From NCBI GenBank assembly GCA_017465885.1, contig JAFTVG010000026.1, positions 1-50,036 of the forward strand: a DNA stretch of 50,036 nucleotides. The letters are read 5' to 3'. This document shows, one piece after another, positions 1-6,993 of the stretch. The notes beneath the pieces were generated by a model. It saw only the letters and a program-made list of their open reading frames with translations, was not told where the DNA came from and made no database searches. This DNA is from Clostridia bacterium. Its GTDB lineage: Bacteria; Bacillota; Clostridia; Oscillospirales; CAG-272. Each line of letters starts with the position of its first letter. The stretch's first letter is position 1. Position numbers and translations under genes: made by a program.

Positions 1-221
1 CTTCGTTTTGTCCCTTCACCCTTATAGTCGGTTTTTTTCAGAAAAAATCAACGCTCTTCCCAAAATTTTTTCGATTTTTTTAAATTTTTTTCGTTTTTTG
101 CTCCCCGCTCCCCGAAAAAGAAAATACAGAGTCAAAAAAGCAAAGACCGCTGCCTTGCAGGTCTGCGCCCAAAATCTCCATTAACCCCCAAAGGAGGTTT
201 GATAATTTTTCCTTGGAGGGC

Positions 222-250
222 TTGACAAAAGGACTTTTCGGTGCTATAAT
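222..250 (+). promoter_or_regulatory. Consensus sigma-A promoter of the T-box/trpB unit
   Basis: A perfect TTGACA (222-227) and a perfect TATAAT (245-250) are separated by 17 nt. Transcription should start near 257, just before the T-box leader. The 220 bases before it are T-rich and hold no gene I can support. Confidence 0.9.
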
Positions 251-257
251 ACCCACA

Positions 258-534
258 ACATCTGAATAGCAAACCGTTGAAGCGGAGATAACGGCGAAAA
301 TGCCTTCACAGAGAGCCCGTGTTGCTGGAAGTCGGGTAAGAAACAGTTCGTCAAATGGACCGCCGAGGGTGCAAAGGAACGGCAGGCGCACGCCCGCCCA
401 GTATATTGCAACGTGAGACACGCGTCAGTTGTCGGAAATATGCTTGTATTTCTAAGGAGCGCCATATGGCGAAGCAAGGTGGCACCGCGGATAGTTTATT
501 CGTCCTTGACAGAACAGTTCTGTCGGGGATTTTT
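258..534 (+). promoter_or_regulatory. T-box leader, tryptophan specific
   Basis: This is a tRNA-sensing T-box attenuator. The hallmark T-box bulge sequence lies at 476-490 (AAGGTGGCACCGCGG). A stem I segment around 310-345 (AGAGAGCCCGTG, GCTGGAAGTCGGG) matches the usual T-box pattern. The specifier is read as TGG at 356-358, followed by a purine, so tryptophan. The T-box residue that reads the tRNA discriminator is C (TGGC, 480-483), which fits tRNA-Trp with G73. Uncharged tRNA-Trp should stabilise the antiterminator and let trpB be transcribed. The gene downstream is trpB, which agrees with the specifier. Confidence 0.93.
503..534 (+). terminator. T-box attenuator terminator
   Basis: The core stem GACAGAA (508-514) pairs with TTCTGTC (518-524) and is extended outward to 503/529. 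A run of T follows from 530. Its 5' arm lies just after the T-box sequence, so it competes with the antiterminator in the usual way. Confidence 0.88.
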
Positions 535-576
535 TATTTTCTCCACAGAAAAAAAGAAGCAGGAAAGGGAGAAAAG

Positions 577-609
577 ATGTACATATTGAAGGAGCGATGG
601 CGGGCGTGA
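577..609 (+). CDS. Possible 10-residue leader peptide containing Trp
   Basis: A short frame, MYILKERWRA, starts at ATG 577 after a good Shine-Dalgarno (AGGAAAGGGAG, about 5 nt before the start) and stops at 607-609. It lies between the T-box terminator and trpB and contains one Trp codon. It could be a translated leader that couples to trpB or senses Trp, or it could be chance. No second terminator is visible between it and trpB, so attenuation at this point is not supported. The rest of the spacer holds a 17-base direct repeat (665-681 and 687-703). Confidence 0.25.
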   Translation: MYILKERWRA

Positions 610-717
610 GCCATCATAAAAGCAAAATAAGCGCAAATAACACGCAAATACAAGAGAACGATCGCACAAAACGAAAGAAAACATCACACAAAACGAAAGA
701 AAAGCGAGGAAAAAGAA

Positions 718-1935
718 ATGAAATTCAACAACGTTGATTTTGATACCTATTTTAAAAATTATCCCGACAAGGACGGCTATTTCGGCAAGTACGGCGGATC
801 CTACATCTCCGAGGATCTGAAAAAGGCGATGGACGAGATCACCGAAGCCTATTTCACCATCTGCAAGTCGGGCAAGTTCATCAGCGAGCTGCGCCGCATC
901 CGCAAGGAGTTCCAGGGCAGACCCACTCCCGTTTCCCATTTGGAAAGACTGTCCTCCTCCCTTGGCAACGTGCAGATCTACGCAAAGCGCGAGGACTTGA
1001 ACCACACCGGCGCCCACAAATTAAACCACTGCATGGGCGAGGTGCTTCTTGCCAAATATATGGGCAAAAAGAAGGTCATCGCCGAAACGGGTGCAGGTCA
1101 GCACGGCGTGGCTATGGCTACCGCCGCCGCCTACTTCGGGCTGGAGTGTGACGTTTACATGGGCGCTGTAGACATCAAGAAGCAGGCGCCTAACGTCGCG
1201 CGTATGAAGATCCTGGGTGCCAACGTGATCGAGGTCACCGACGGTCTGCAGACCCTGAAGGAGGCTGTGGACGCCGCCTTCACCGCCTACGCCAAGGACT
1301 ACAAGAACAGCATTTACTGCATCGGCTCGGTGGTGGGCCCCCATCCCTTCCCTATGATGGTCAGAGATTTTCAGAGCGTGGTGGGCATTGAGGCAAGAGA
1401 GCAGTTCAAGGAAATGACAGGTGAGCTGCCCGACGCCATCGTTGCCTGCGTGGGCGGCGGATCCAACGCCGCAGGCTTCTTCTCGGGCTTCTTAAACGAT
1501 CCCGTGGACATCTACGGCGTGGAGCCTCTCGGCAGAGGCACCGCAATGGGTGACCACGCGGCAAGTCTGAAATACGGCACCGAGGGCGTGATGCACGGCT
1601 TTAACAGCATCATGCTCAAGGACGAAAAGGGCGAGCCCGCCCCCGTTTACTCGGTGGCAAGCGGCTTAGACTACCCTTCCTCCGGTCCCGAGCACGCCTT
1701 CTTACACGATCTGGGCAGAGTGACCTACGACGTGATCGGGGACGAGGACACCATCGACGCCTTCTTTGCCCTTGCCCGTATGGAGGGCATCATCCCCGCC
1801 ATCGAGAGCGCACACGCCATTGCCTACGCTATGAAAATGGCAAAGACCATGGGCAAGGGCTCCATCCTTGTAAACCTCTCCGGCAGAGGCGACAAGGATA
1901 TGGACTTCATCATTGAGAATTACGGCATCAGATAA
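718..1935 (+). CDS. trpB: Tryptophan synthase beta chain
   Basis: This PLP enzyme joins indole and L-serine to make L-tryptophan. The 405-residue product has the normal length and the classical TrpB1-type signatures: YFGKYGG near residue 22, [17 protein letters not shown] with the PLP lysine at K101, [27 protein letters not shown] and the glycine-rich phosphate loop [10 protein letters not shown]. The start has the purine-rich site GAGGAAAAAG upstream. No trpA, trpC, trpD, trpE or trpF is next to it; the gene is followed by its own terminator and a convergent unrelated gene. A stand-alone beta chain under a Trp T-box suggests use of free indole, or other trp genes elsewhere. Expression should rise when tRNA-Trp is uncharged. 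Confidence 0.95.
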   Translation: MKFNNVDFDTYFKNYPDKDGYFGKYGGSYISEDLKKAMDEITEAYFTICKSGKFISELRRIRKEFQGRPTPVSHLERLSSSLGNVQIYAKREDLNHTGAHKLNHCMGEVLLAKYMGKKKVIAETGAGQHGVAMATAAAYFGLECDVYMGAVDIKKQAPNVARMKILGANVIEVTDGLQTLKEAVDAAFTAYAKDYKNSIYCIGSVVGPHPFPMMVRDFQSVVGIEAREQFKEMTGELPDAIVACVGGGSNAAGFFSGFLNDPVDIYGVEPLGRGTAMGDHAASLKYGTEGVMHGFNSIMLKDEKGEPAPVYSVASGLDYPSSGPEHAFLHDLGRVTYDVIGDEDTIDAFFALARMEGIIPAIESAHAIAYAMKMAKTMGKGSILVNLSGRGDKDMDFIIENYGIR

Positions 1936-1942
1936 AAAACGA

Positions 1943-1976
1943 GGGGCTGTCTCAAATTGAGACAGCCCCATCTTTT
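1943..1976 (+). terminator. Rho-independent terminator after trpB
   Basis: GGGGCTGTCTC (1943-1953) and GAGACAGCCCC (1959-1969) form a perfect 11-bp stem with a 5-nt loop, followed by ATCTTTTTC. It separates trpB from the convergent lipoprotein gene that ends at 2056. Confidence 0.9.
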
Positions 1977-2055
1977 TCAAAAAAGTGCCGTTTTCCTTGC
2001 CTGATCGCCGCAATATGTCCCCGAAAAGACAAATTTCCTTGTCGGCTTTTCTCCA

Positions 2056-3582
2056 TTACGACAGCTTGGGTATGATCGGAAGGATCTGATAATCGGTGCT
2101 TTCATAATACACCTCCGACTTATACTTACCCCAAATATAAATCTCGCCATCGTTCGTTATTGCCGCGGCACATTTGGAATCAGGCGTTCCAAATTTTATT
2201 TCTTTGATGTTTTCAAGAAGCTTCGTAGGAAGAGAAACGAAGTATCCGGCGGACTCTCCGGGATCATAGCCAAGCATTCCGTTATTGTTTCCCCAGGTAT
2301 ATAAGGTTCCATCCAGCGTAATGACTGCCACGTTATTGTGCGTCAGATCTGCGCCCGAGGTGACAACACGCGATGCCGTAACGCAAGCAACGCCATCCAT
2401 GATCTTCACCGGAGTCTCAACCACCAGATCGTTGCCCGTTCCGCAATCACCGCTCTCATTCTTTCCCCATGCATAAAGGGCATCGTCCTTGGTGATCACA
2501 AAAGCGTTGGCGTCTGCCGCCCACATGCTTTTCACGTCATCCATAACCTTTATGACCTTCGTCAGATCCTCCGGATATATTCCCGTTCCGCCATAAACGG
2601 AATCGGTACCAACACGCCTGTTAAACATATATCCGTAAACGTACAGCGTATCATTCCCGTCAAGCGCAAGCAGATAGCTGTATTTGCTCTCTCCCATCCC
2701 GATAACGACGTCCTTTGCGTTATCCATCAGCTTGACCATGCCGCTGTTTTCCTTCTTGTAAAAGCCGGCAGCGTACAATTCGCCGGTTTTGGTAATGGCG
2801 GCAATCGCGCCATAGTGATGCCCCAAAACGACCTTTTCCACGTTGTCAAGGATCTTAACGGGATAAATAAAGTCTATTTTTTGCGAGGAATCAACGTACT
2901 GCTCAAAAGCATCCCGTTGATCGTCCAAGCCAAAATAGTACAGCTCGCCCGCTTTTGTAACTGCCGCAACGTTGGCACTGCCGTATTCGGAAGCGGTAAC
3001 GTACGCAACGTCCGACAGAATCACCTTCGGCGTTGTTTCAAAATGCGCTCCCCATGCGTAAAGATCACCGTTTTCGGTAACTGCCGCCATTCCGTCATAG
3101 GAAACTACAAAGGACTTCACCTTGCTGAGGACCTTTTTCGGGGTATACACGGTATTCGTGCCGTTTCCCAGCTGTCCGAACTCATTGTAGCCAACCGTCC
3201 ACAGATCGCCTGATGCAGTCAACGCGGCGGTCATATATCCTGCCGTTTTCACATCCACAAAGATCTCGGAGCCTCCTATGCGCGTAGGCCTCGAAGAGGA
3301 TTTTCCCCTGTTTCCCGTCTGCGCAAATTCGTTATCGCCGAACATATATAAAGCGCCGTCCTTGGTAATGATCGCATAATAATCATAGCCCATCGCCACC
3401 TTGGCTTCTATTTTCGGCTCATCATCTTCCTTCTCGGTAGCGGAAGCCCTTTCGTCACTTTGTGCACCGTGCTCGCTCCGGCTCTCTTCTCCAACAAGGT
3501 CGTTTCCAATACTGCCTACGCTGCAAGCAGCAAATACGTTGAGCAAAAGCGACAGCAAAACCAAAACCGCTATTCTTTTCAT
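2056..3582 (-). CDS. RCC1-repeat lipoprotein
   Basis: A predicted secreted, lipid-anchored beta-propeller protein of about 508 residues. The N-terminus is a lipoprotein signal (MKR, a run of hydrophobic residues, then VFAAC with the anchor Cys near residue 20). An acidic, low-complexity linker (about 25-60) follows. The rest is a series of roughly 50-residue repeats of the RCC1 type, seen as phrases such as ITKDGALYMFGDNEFAQTG, VTENGDLYAWG and ITLDGTLYTWGNN. RCC1 repeats build a seven-bladed propeller that usually binds proteins; no enzyme motif is visible. I chose the second ATG (3582): the AAGGAG site lies 9 nt before it, but only 3 nt before the ATG at 3588. The ligand is unknown. Confidence 0.85.
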   Translation of the reverse strand: MKRIAVLVLLSLLLNVFAACSVGSIGNDLVGEESRSEHGAQSDERASATEKEDDEPKIEAKVAMGYDYYAIITKDGALYMFGDNEFAQTGNRGKSSSRPTRIGGSEIFVDVKTAGYMTAALTASGDLWTVGYNEFGQLGNGTNTVYTPKKVLSKVKSFVVSYDGMAAVTENGDLYAWGAHFETTPKVILSDVAYVTASEYGSANVAAVTKAGELYYFGLDDQRDAFEQYVDSSQKIDFIYPVKILDNVEKVVLGHHYGAIAAITKTGELYAAGFYKKENSGMVKLMDNAKDVVIGMGESKYSYLLALDGNDTLYVYGYMFNRRVGTDSVYGGTGIYPEDLTKVIKVMDDVKSMWAADANAFVITKDDALYAWGKNESGDCGTGNDLVVETPVKIMDGVACVTASRVVTSGADLTHNNVAVITLDGTLYTWGNNNGMLGYDPGESAGYFVSLPTKLLENIKEIKFGTPDSKCAAAITNDGEIYIWGKYKSEVYYESTDYQILPIIPKLS

Positions 3583-3711
3583 AGTCATCTTCTCCTTCGA
3601 CCATCGTTTTTCTTACAGTGTAACACCGTTTTGCCCCTTTGTCAACAAAAAAATAAAAAACCGTTGCAAGGGCGTGCAAAATTAGAGAAGAAATTATCTA
3701 ACACACGGTAG

Positions 3712-3730
3712 GGGCGAACTGCGTTCGCCC
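3712..3730. repeat. Short palindromic hairpin, dispersed-repeat-like
   Basis: GGGCGAAC (3712-3719) and GTTCGCCC (3723-3730) form a perfect 8-bp stem around TGC, preceded by ACGGTAG. I recall similar GTAGGGGCGA-type hairpins as common intergenic repeats in gut Clostridia; that link is memory, not a search. It has no T-tract on either strand. Confidence 0.45.
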
Positions 3731-3793
3731 GCGGGCGTTCAAAGAATGCCCCTTCGGATAAACAAAAATTGATATGCAGAAAGCAAAGATTAA

Positions 3794-3822
3794 CCCCGAC
3801 AGATTTTCAAGGTCTGTCGGGG
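3794..3822 (-). terminator. Hairpin after the small membrane protein gene
   Basis: CCCCGACAGA (3794-3803) and TCTGTCGGGG (3813-3822) form a perfect 10-bp stem, located about 35 bases after the stop of the minus-strand gene at 3856. The sequence after it on the minus strand (TTAATCTTTGCTTTCT) is only moderately T-rich, so terminator function is probable rather than certain. Confidence 0.55.
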
Positions 3823-3855
3823 GTCGTTTATTCAGTTAGATAAATTGGAATTTGT

Positions 3856-4179
3856 TTAAAATCTTGATCCTATCCAACCGCAAAAAATAATAAAACCAAC
3901 GTAGGTAAATAATCCAATGATAGACAAAATTAAGCACCATCGTGCATATGTATTTTTTTTGAAATTTTTAAAGCTCCTAATGATCCCCACTATGCAGGAG
4001 ATCGGCGGAATTAGCAAAGGACACATACTAACCGCATACCAAAATGGATCGGTTAATGTATCCAAATTGAAGATTCCGATTAATAGCAAACCCCAAAAAG
4101 AGGTTGCTATTAACACAGGCAGATTCATAACAGCATTAATAATTCCGTGAACAAGAAATGAGTTTTTGCTATCTTTCAT
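3856..4179 (-). CDS. Small membrane protein of unknown function
   Basis: The 107-residue product has about three hydrophobic segments (roughly 12-36, 46-66 and 82-103) separated by charged stretches (KNFKKNTYAR). I do not recognise the family. The gene is noticeably AT-rich and uses A/T-ending codons, unlike the GC-rich genes on both sides. It sits between a palindromic repeat and a hairpin mosaic, which suggests a recently acquired or poorly conserved insert. A GGAG site lies about 12 nt before the ATG. It has no operon partner. Confidence 0.65.
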   Translation of the reverse strand: MKDSKNSFLVHGIINAVMNLPVLIATSFWGLLLIGIFNLDTLTDPFWYAVSMCPLLIPPISCIVGIIRSFKNFKKNTYARWCLILSIIGLFTYVGFIIFCGWIGSRF

Positions 4180-4360
4180 ATTTTCGCAAATCTCCTATAC
4201 TATGTGTGCTTATTTTAGTTCCTATATTTGTAATGTCGGACAGTTTGTCAAATTCTTATTTACAGTTCTGTTTTATCGCCAGTTTCGCTTTTGTATTACA
4301 AACGCTTTGATACCCCTATTCATTATATAACAAATCAGCAGAGAAAGCAAGAGTTATATT

Positions 4361-4513
4361 CCGACTTCGTCGGAGTGATATGATCGCGTGCGCGATCGTG
4401 ATATTGAATCCTTACGGCTTCAGTGATATTTTATTCGCCTCCCAAACTCGCGTAGCGAATACCACTCGGCGATAGCCGAATATCACTGCGTAGCAATATC
4501 ACTCGCCGCAGGC
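4361..4513. repeat. Mosaic of short hairpins spaced by GTGATATT motifs
   Basis: About 150 bases made of small palindromes: CCGACTTCGTCGG (4361-4373), GATCGCGTGCGCGATC (4382-4397), TATTCGC with GCGAATA around 4433-4461, and CGGCGATAGCCG (4467-4478). They are separated by AGTGATATG/CGTGATATT/AGTGATATT (4374-4382, 4397-4405, 4422-4430) on the left and by inverted copies AATATCACT (4479-4487, 4495-4503) on the right. The whole thus forms a large imperfect inverted repeat. It carries no open frame of note. It resembles non-coding dispersed repeats or MITE-like elements that I recall from gut Clostridia. Confidence 0.7.
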
Positions 4514-4517
4514 TAAT

Positions 4518-4550
4518 AAAACTGCGAGACTTCCTTATGGGAAGTCTCGC
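4518..4550 (-). terminator. Terminator of the rplJ-rplL operon
   Basis: GCGAGACTTCC (4524-4534) pairs with GGAAGTCTCGC (4540-4550). Read on the minus strand, the stem is followed by AGTTTTATT. It lies about 40 bases past the rplL stop and is the only strong terminator of this operon. Confidence 0.85.
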
Positions 4551-4589
4551 AATGCAACGGTTTTTGTTTGTTTCGACTGTTTGGTTAAA

Positions 4590-4964
4590 TTACTTAACCT
4601 CAACAACTGCGCCTGCAGCCTCGAGAGCGGTCTTAACGGTGTTAGCCTCGTCCTTGGAAACGCCGGTCTTAACAGCCTTGGGAGCGCCTTCAACCAGATC
4701 CTTAGCGTCCTTCAGACCAAGGCCGGTGATCTCACGAACTGCCTTGATAACGTCCAGCTTCTTAGCGCCGAACTCCTTCAGGATTACGTCGAACTCGGTC
4801 TTTTCTTCCTCAACGGGAGCTGCTGCTGCGCCGCCTGCAACTGCTACGGGAGCTGCTGCGGATACGCCAAATTCTTCTTCCAGTGCCTTTACCAGATCAG
4901 CCATCTCCAGGATGGTCAGGGATTTAATCTCTTCAAGAAGAGCAAGAGTCTTTTCGGTTGCCAT
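4590..4964 (-). CDS. rplL: 50S ribosomal protein L7/L12
   Basis: A 124-residue acidic stalk protein that recruits translational GTPases to the ribosome as dimers bound to L10. The N-terminal dimerisation domain (about 1-35), the Ala/Gly/Pro-rich hinge (about 36-53) and the C-terminal factor-binding domain with [18 protein letters not shown] and [12 protein letters not shown] are all present. A strong TTGGAGG site precedes the ATG. It lies 57 bases after rplJ and they should be co-transcribed from the promoter at 5706-5734. Confidence 0.97.
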   Translation of the reverse strand: MATEKTLALLEEIKSLTILEMADLVKALEEEFGVSAAAPVAVAGGAAAAPVEEEKTEFDVILKEFGAKKLDVIKAVREITGLGLKDAKDLVEGAPKAVKTGVSKDEANTVKTALEAAGAVVEVK

Positions 4965-5021
4965 TTTAAATTACCTCCAAATTATACGTATTGTTTTTTA
5001 AATTGATGATTTTTGCCGCAA

Positions 5022-5546
5022 TTATTCGGCTGCAGCTTCTGCTGCGGGTGCTTCGCCATCCTTGTCGATGACTGCCTGAAGAACATAAGCCAGAGAATAA
5101 AGGGGAGATCTCATGCAGCCCATGATCTTGCAGACCAGAGTTTCCTTGTTGGGGATTTCTGCCAGAGCCTTTACGCCTGCTTCGTCCAGAACCTCGCCGT
5201 CAACAAAACCGCACTTCAGGTTGAAGGTCTCGATCTTGTCTGCGTAGTTCTTCAGGATTTTAGCGGGTGCAACAGCGTCGTTCTGGCTGATTGCGATAGC
5301 AGTCATGCCCTCCAAATGGGCACGAACCTCACCGTAGCCTGCTTCCTCGCAAGCTCTGCCGGTGATGGAGTTCTTGTATACCTTGTACTCAACGCCTGCG
5401 TTACGCAGCTCTGCACGGAGCTTCGTATCGTCTTCAACGGTGATACCCTGGTAGCTTACAATCACACCGGATGCAGCAGTCTTTACCTTTTCGGCAAGCT
5501 CTGCAACAACCGCCTGCTTTGCTTCAAGAATTTTTGCACTAGGCAT
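5022..5546 (-). CDS. rplJ: 50S ribosomal protein L10
   Basis: A 174-residue protein that forms the base of the ribosomal stalk and carries L7/L12 dimers on its C-terminal helix. The typical start MPSAKILEAKQAVVAELAEK and the GVIVSYQGITVEDDTKLR segment are present; the C-terminus is Ala/Glu-rich. The start has the strong site AGGAGGTG. Upstream is an L10 leader RNA, so the operon is probably autoregulated by the L10-L12 complex. rplK and rplA are not adjacent, and rpoBC lies about 19 kb away rather than directly downstream. Confidence 0.97.
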   Translation of the reverse strand: MPSAKILEAKQAVVAELAEKVKTAASGVIVSYQGITVEDDTKLRAELRNAGVEYKVYKNSITGRACEEAGYGEVRAHLEGMTAIAISQNDAVAPAKILKNYADKIETFNLKCGFVDGEVLDEAGVKALAEIPNKETLVCKIMGCMRSPLYSLAYVLQAVIDKDGEAPAAEAAAE

Positions 5547-5569
5547 CGTTTTTCACCTCCTGAGAAAAT

Positions 5570-5699
5570 TAAAAAGCCCTTATCGACAGCATTTGCCGAT
5601 AAAGACCGCACTCATCCAAGGCACTCCTTGGGTATATGACTGTCTCCTCGGCAGGAAAGCCTTCGCTTTTACCTTGAACCTGCTGTCTTTGGAATTTGC
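5570..5699 (-). ncRNA. L10 leader (ribosomal protein leader)
   Basis: The minus-strand leader between promoter and rplJ has the conserved parts of the L10 leader: AAGACAGCAGGTTC near 5675-5690 and CCTGCCGAGG near 5646-5655, which form the L10-binding kink-turn region. A CCAAGG/CCTTGG hairpin (5616-5631) follows. A weaker stem TTATCG/CGATAA (5580-5602) followed by GGGCTTTTT (down to 5571) could act as an attenuator just before the Shine-Dalgarno. Confidence 0.85.
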
Positions 5700-5705
5700 C
5701 CAAGG

Positions 5706-5734
5706 AGTATACCATAGTTTTTTTCGTTTGTCAA
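5706..5734 (-). promoter_or_regulatory. Promoter of rplJ-rplL
   Basis: On the minus strand TTGACA (5734-5729) and TATACT (5711-5706) are separated by 17 nt. The start of transcription would be near 5699, at the beginning of the L10 leader. Confidence 0.88.
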
Positions 5735-5778
5735 GGGCTTTTTTGAAAAAATTTCACTGTTTTTTCTGTTTTTTTGCC

Positions 5779-6900
5779 TCAAAGCTCCAGCTTCAGATCG
5801 TTTTCTCCGATCAGCCCCCATTTTCTCATCAGCCGCCCAAGCAGCGCGCAGATCAGCGCGGGCAGAACGAAGCACAACAGCAAAAGCCCGATATACTGCA
5901 TCGCCCCCGCCTGTTGCCCCTGTCCGCCGCTCCAGCCGATGACCAGACCGATCGGCCCCAGCAGTCCGCAGGTGCCCATCCCCGAAAAGATGCCCGTGCC
6001 GTACATTTTCAACTCGAAAAGGCAGGTGGCAAGGGGACCCGCGACGGCAGAGGCAATGATGGGCGGAAGCCAGATGACCGGCCGTTTTACGATGTTGGGC
6101 ATCTGGAGCATAGAGGTACCAAGCCCCTGAGAGACCAGCCCGCCCCAGCCGTTTTCCTTAAAGGACATCACCGCAAAGCCCACCATCTGGGCACAGCACC
6201 CCACGATCGCCGCACCGCCCGCCAGGGCAAGACCCTCCTCGTTTGCCACAGCACCCAGTCCCGTCAGCGACAGTCCCGCGCAGATGGCGGCAGAGGAGAT
6301 GGGCAGGGTGAGCGCCATCCCCATCAGCACCGACACGACAAGGCCCATAAAGAAGGGGGTCAGCTCGGTCGCCCAGCCGATGAGCGCCTTCAGATACTCC
6401 ACGCCCCTTCCGATATAACCCGCCAAGAGGATGGACAGTCCCACGCCCGTGAAGATCGTGACGAAGGGGGTGACGAGGATATCCACCTTGGTAGTTTTGA
6501 AGACCAGCTTTCCGACCTCCACCGCAATAATTGAAATAACGAAGACGGCAAGAGGACCGCCTCCTGCGCCCAACACGTTTGCCGCGCATCCCACGGCGGC
6601 GCAGGAATACGCCACCGGGGGCGGCGCCTTCAGAGCGTTTGCGATGGCAAAGGCCATCGCCGCTCCGCAAATGCCCCCGTAGGACACGCCGTCAAGCTTG
6701 CCGTAGCCGCAGTAGCCCGCGATTGTGGAAAAGACCTCTAACCCCGGGATCATCCCGAGGGCGGCAAAGATGGTACCGATGAGCAGAGAGGAAAAAAGGC
6801 CCAGCGCCATCGCCCCCATCGCGTCCACGAAATACCGTTTCAAAGAGGGCGTTACCCCCTTGCTCTTGCAGTATTCTCCTATTTTCTTAAAGATCTTCAA
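5779..6900 (-). CDS. PTS sugar transporter subunit IIC-like permease
   Basis: A 373-residue polytopic membrane protein rich in Gly and Ala, with about ten hydrophobic segments. Motifs such as YFVDAMGAMALGLFSSLLIG, the PPPVAYSCAAVG loop and GMGTCGLLGPIGLV fit the PTS_EIIC_2 family of membrane-only IIC proteins, which are often found without IIA or IIB partners. The substrate is unknown. The start is TTG, chosen for the site AAAAGGAAGTG upstream; its second codon begins the expected N-terminus KIFKKIGEYC. It is monocistronic, with a promoter at 6961-6989. No PTS phosphocarrier domain, Cys or His phosphorylation site lies in or near it, so it may act as a secondary transporter. Confidence 0.85.
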   Translation of the reverse strand: MKIFKKIGEYCKSKGVTPSLKRYFVDAMGAMALGLFSSLLIGTIFAALGMIPGLEVFSTIAGYCGYGKLDGVSYGGICGAAMAFAIANALKAPPPVAYSCAAVGCAANVLGAGGGPLAVFVISIIAVEVGKLVFKTTKVDILVTPFVTIFTGVGLSILLAGYIGRGVEYLKALIGWATELTPFFMGLVVSVLMGMALTLPISSAAICAGLSLTGLGAVANEEGLALAGGAAIVGCCAQMVGFAVMSFKENGWGGLVSQGLGTSMLQMPNIVKRPVIWLPPIIASAVAGPLATCLFELKMYGTGIFSGMGTCGLLGPIGLVIGWSGGQGQQAGAMQYIGLLLLCFVLPALICALLGRLMRKWGLIGENDLKLEL

Positions 6901-6960
6901 AAGATCACTTCCTTTTTTCGTCGGCTTCCCGAAAAAGTCCTTCAGCCTTATTTTACTCTT

Positions 6961-6989
6961 ATTTTACTCTTCATTTCCCCTCTTGTCAA
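6961..6989 (-). promoter_or_regulatory. Promoter of the PTS IIC-like gene
   Basis: On the minus strand TTGACA (6989-6984) and TAAAAT (6966-6961) have a 17-nt spacer. It lies directly after the stop of the upstream minus-strand gene (6994), so the permease need not depend on read-through. Confidence 0.75.
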
Positions 6990-6993
6990 GACC

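Noticed and set aside
355..609. Open frame across the T-box
   Set aside because: It runs through the conserved T-box RNA and its terminator. Only the last ten codons, from ATG 577, have a credible start site and are listed separately.
597..737. 46-codon basic frame overlapping the trpB start
   Set aside because: Despite an AAGGAG just before its ATG, the translation is low-complexity, produced by AAAACGAAAGAAAA repeats, and overlaps trpB out of frame.
4361..4513. CRISPR array or tRNA cluster in the hairpin mosaic
   Set aside because: Palindromes differ from each other, spacers are constant instead of variable, and no tRNA T-arm or anticodon arm can be found.
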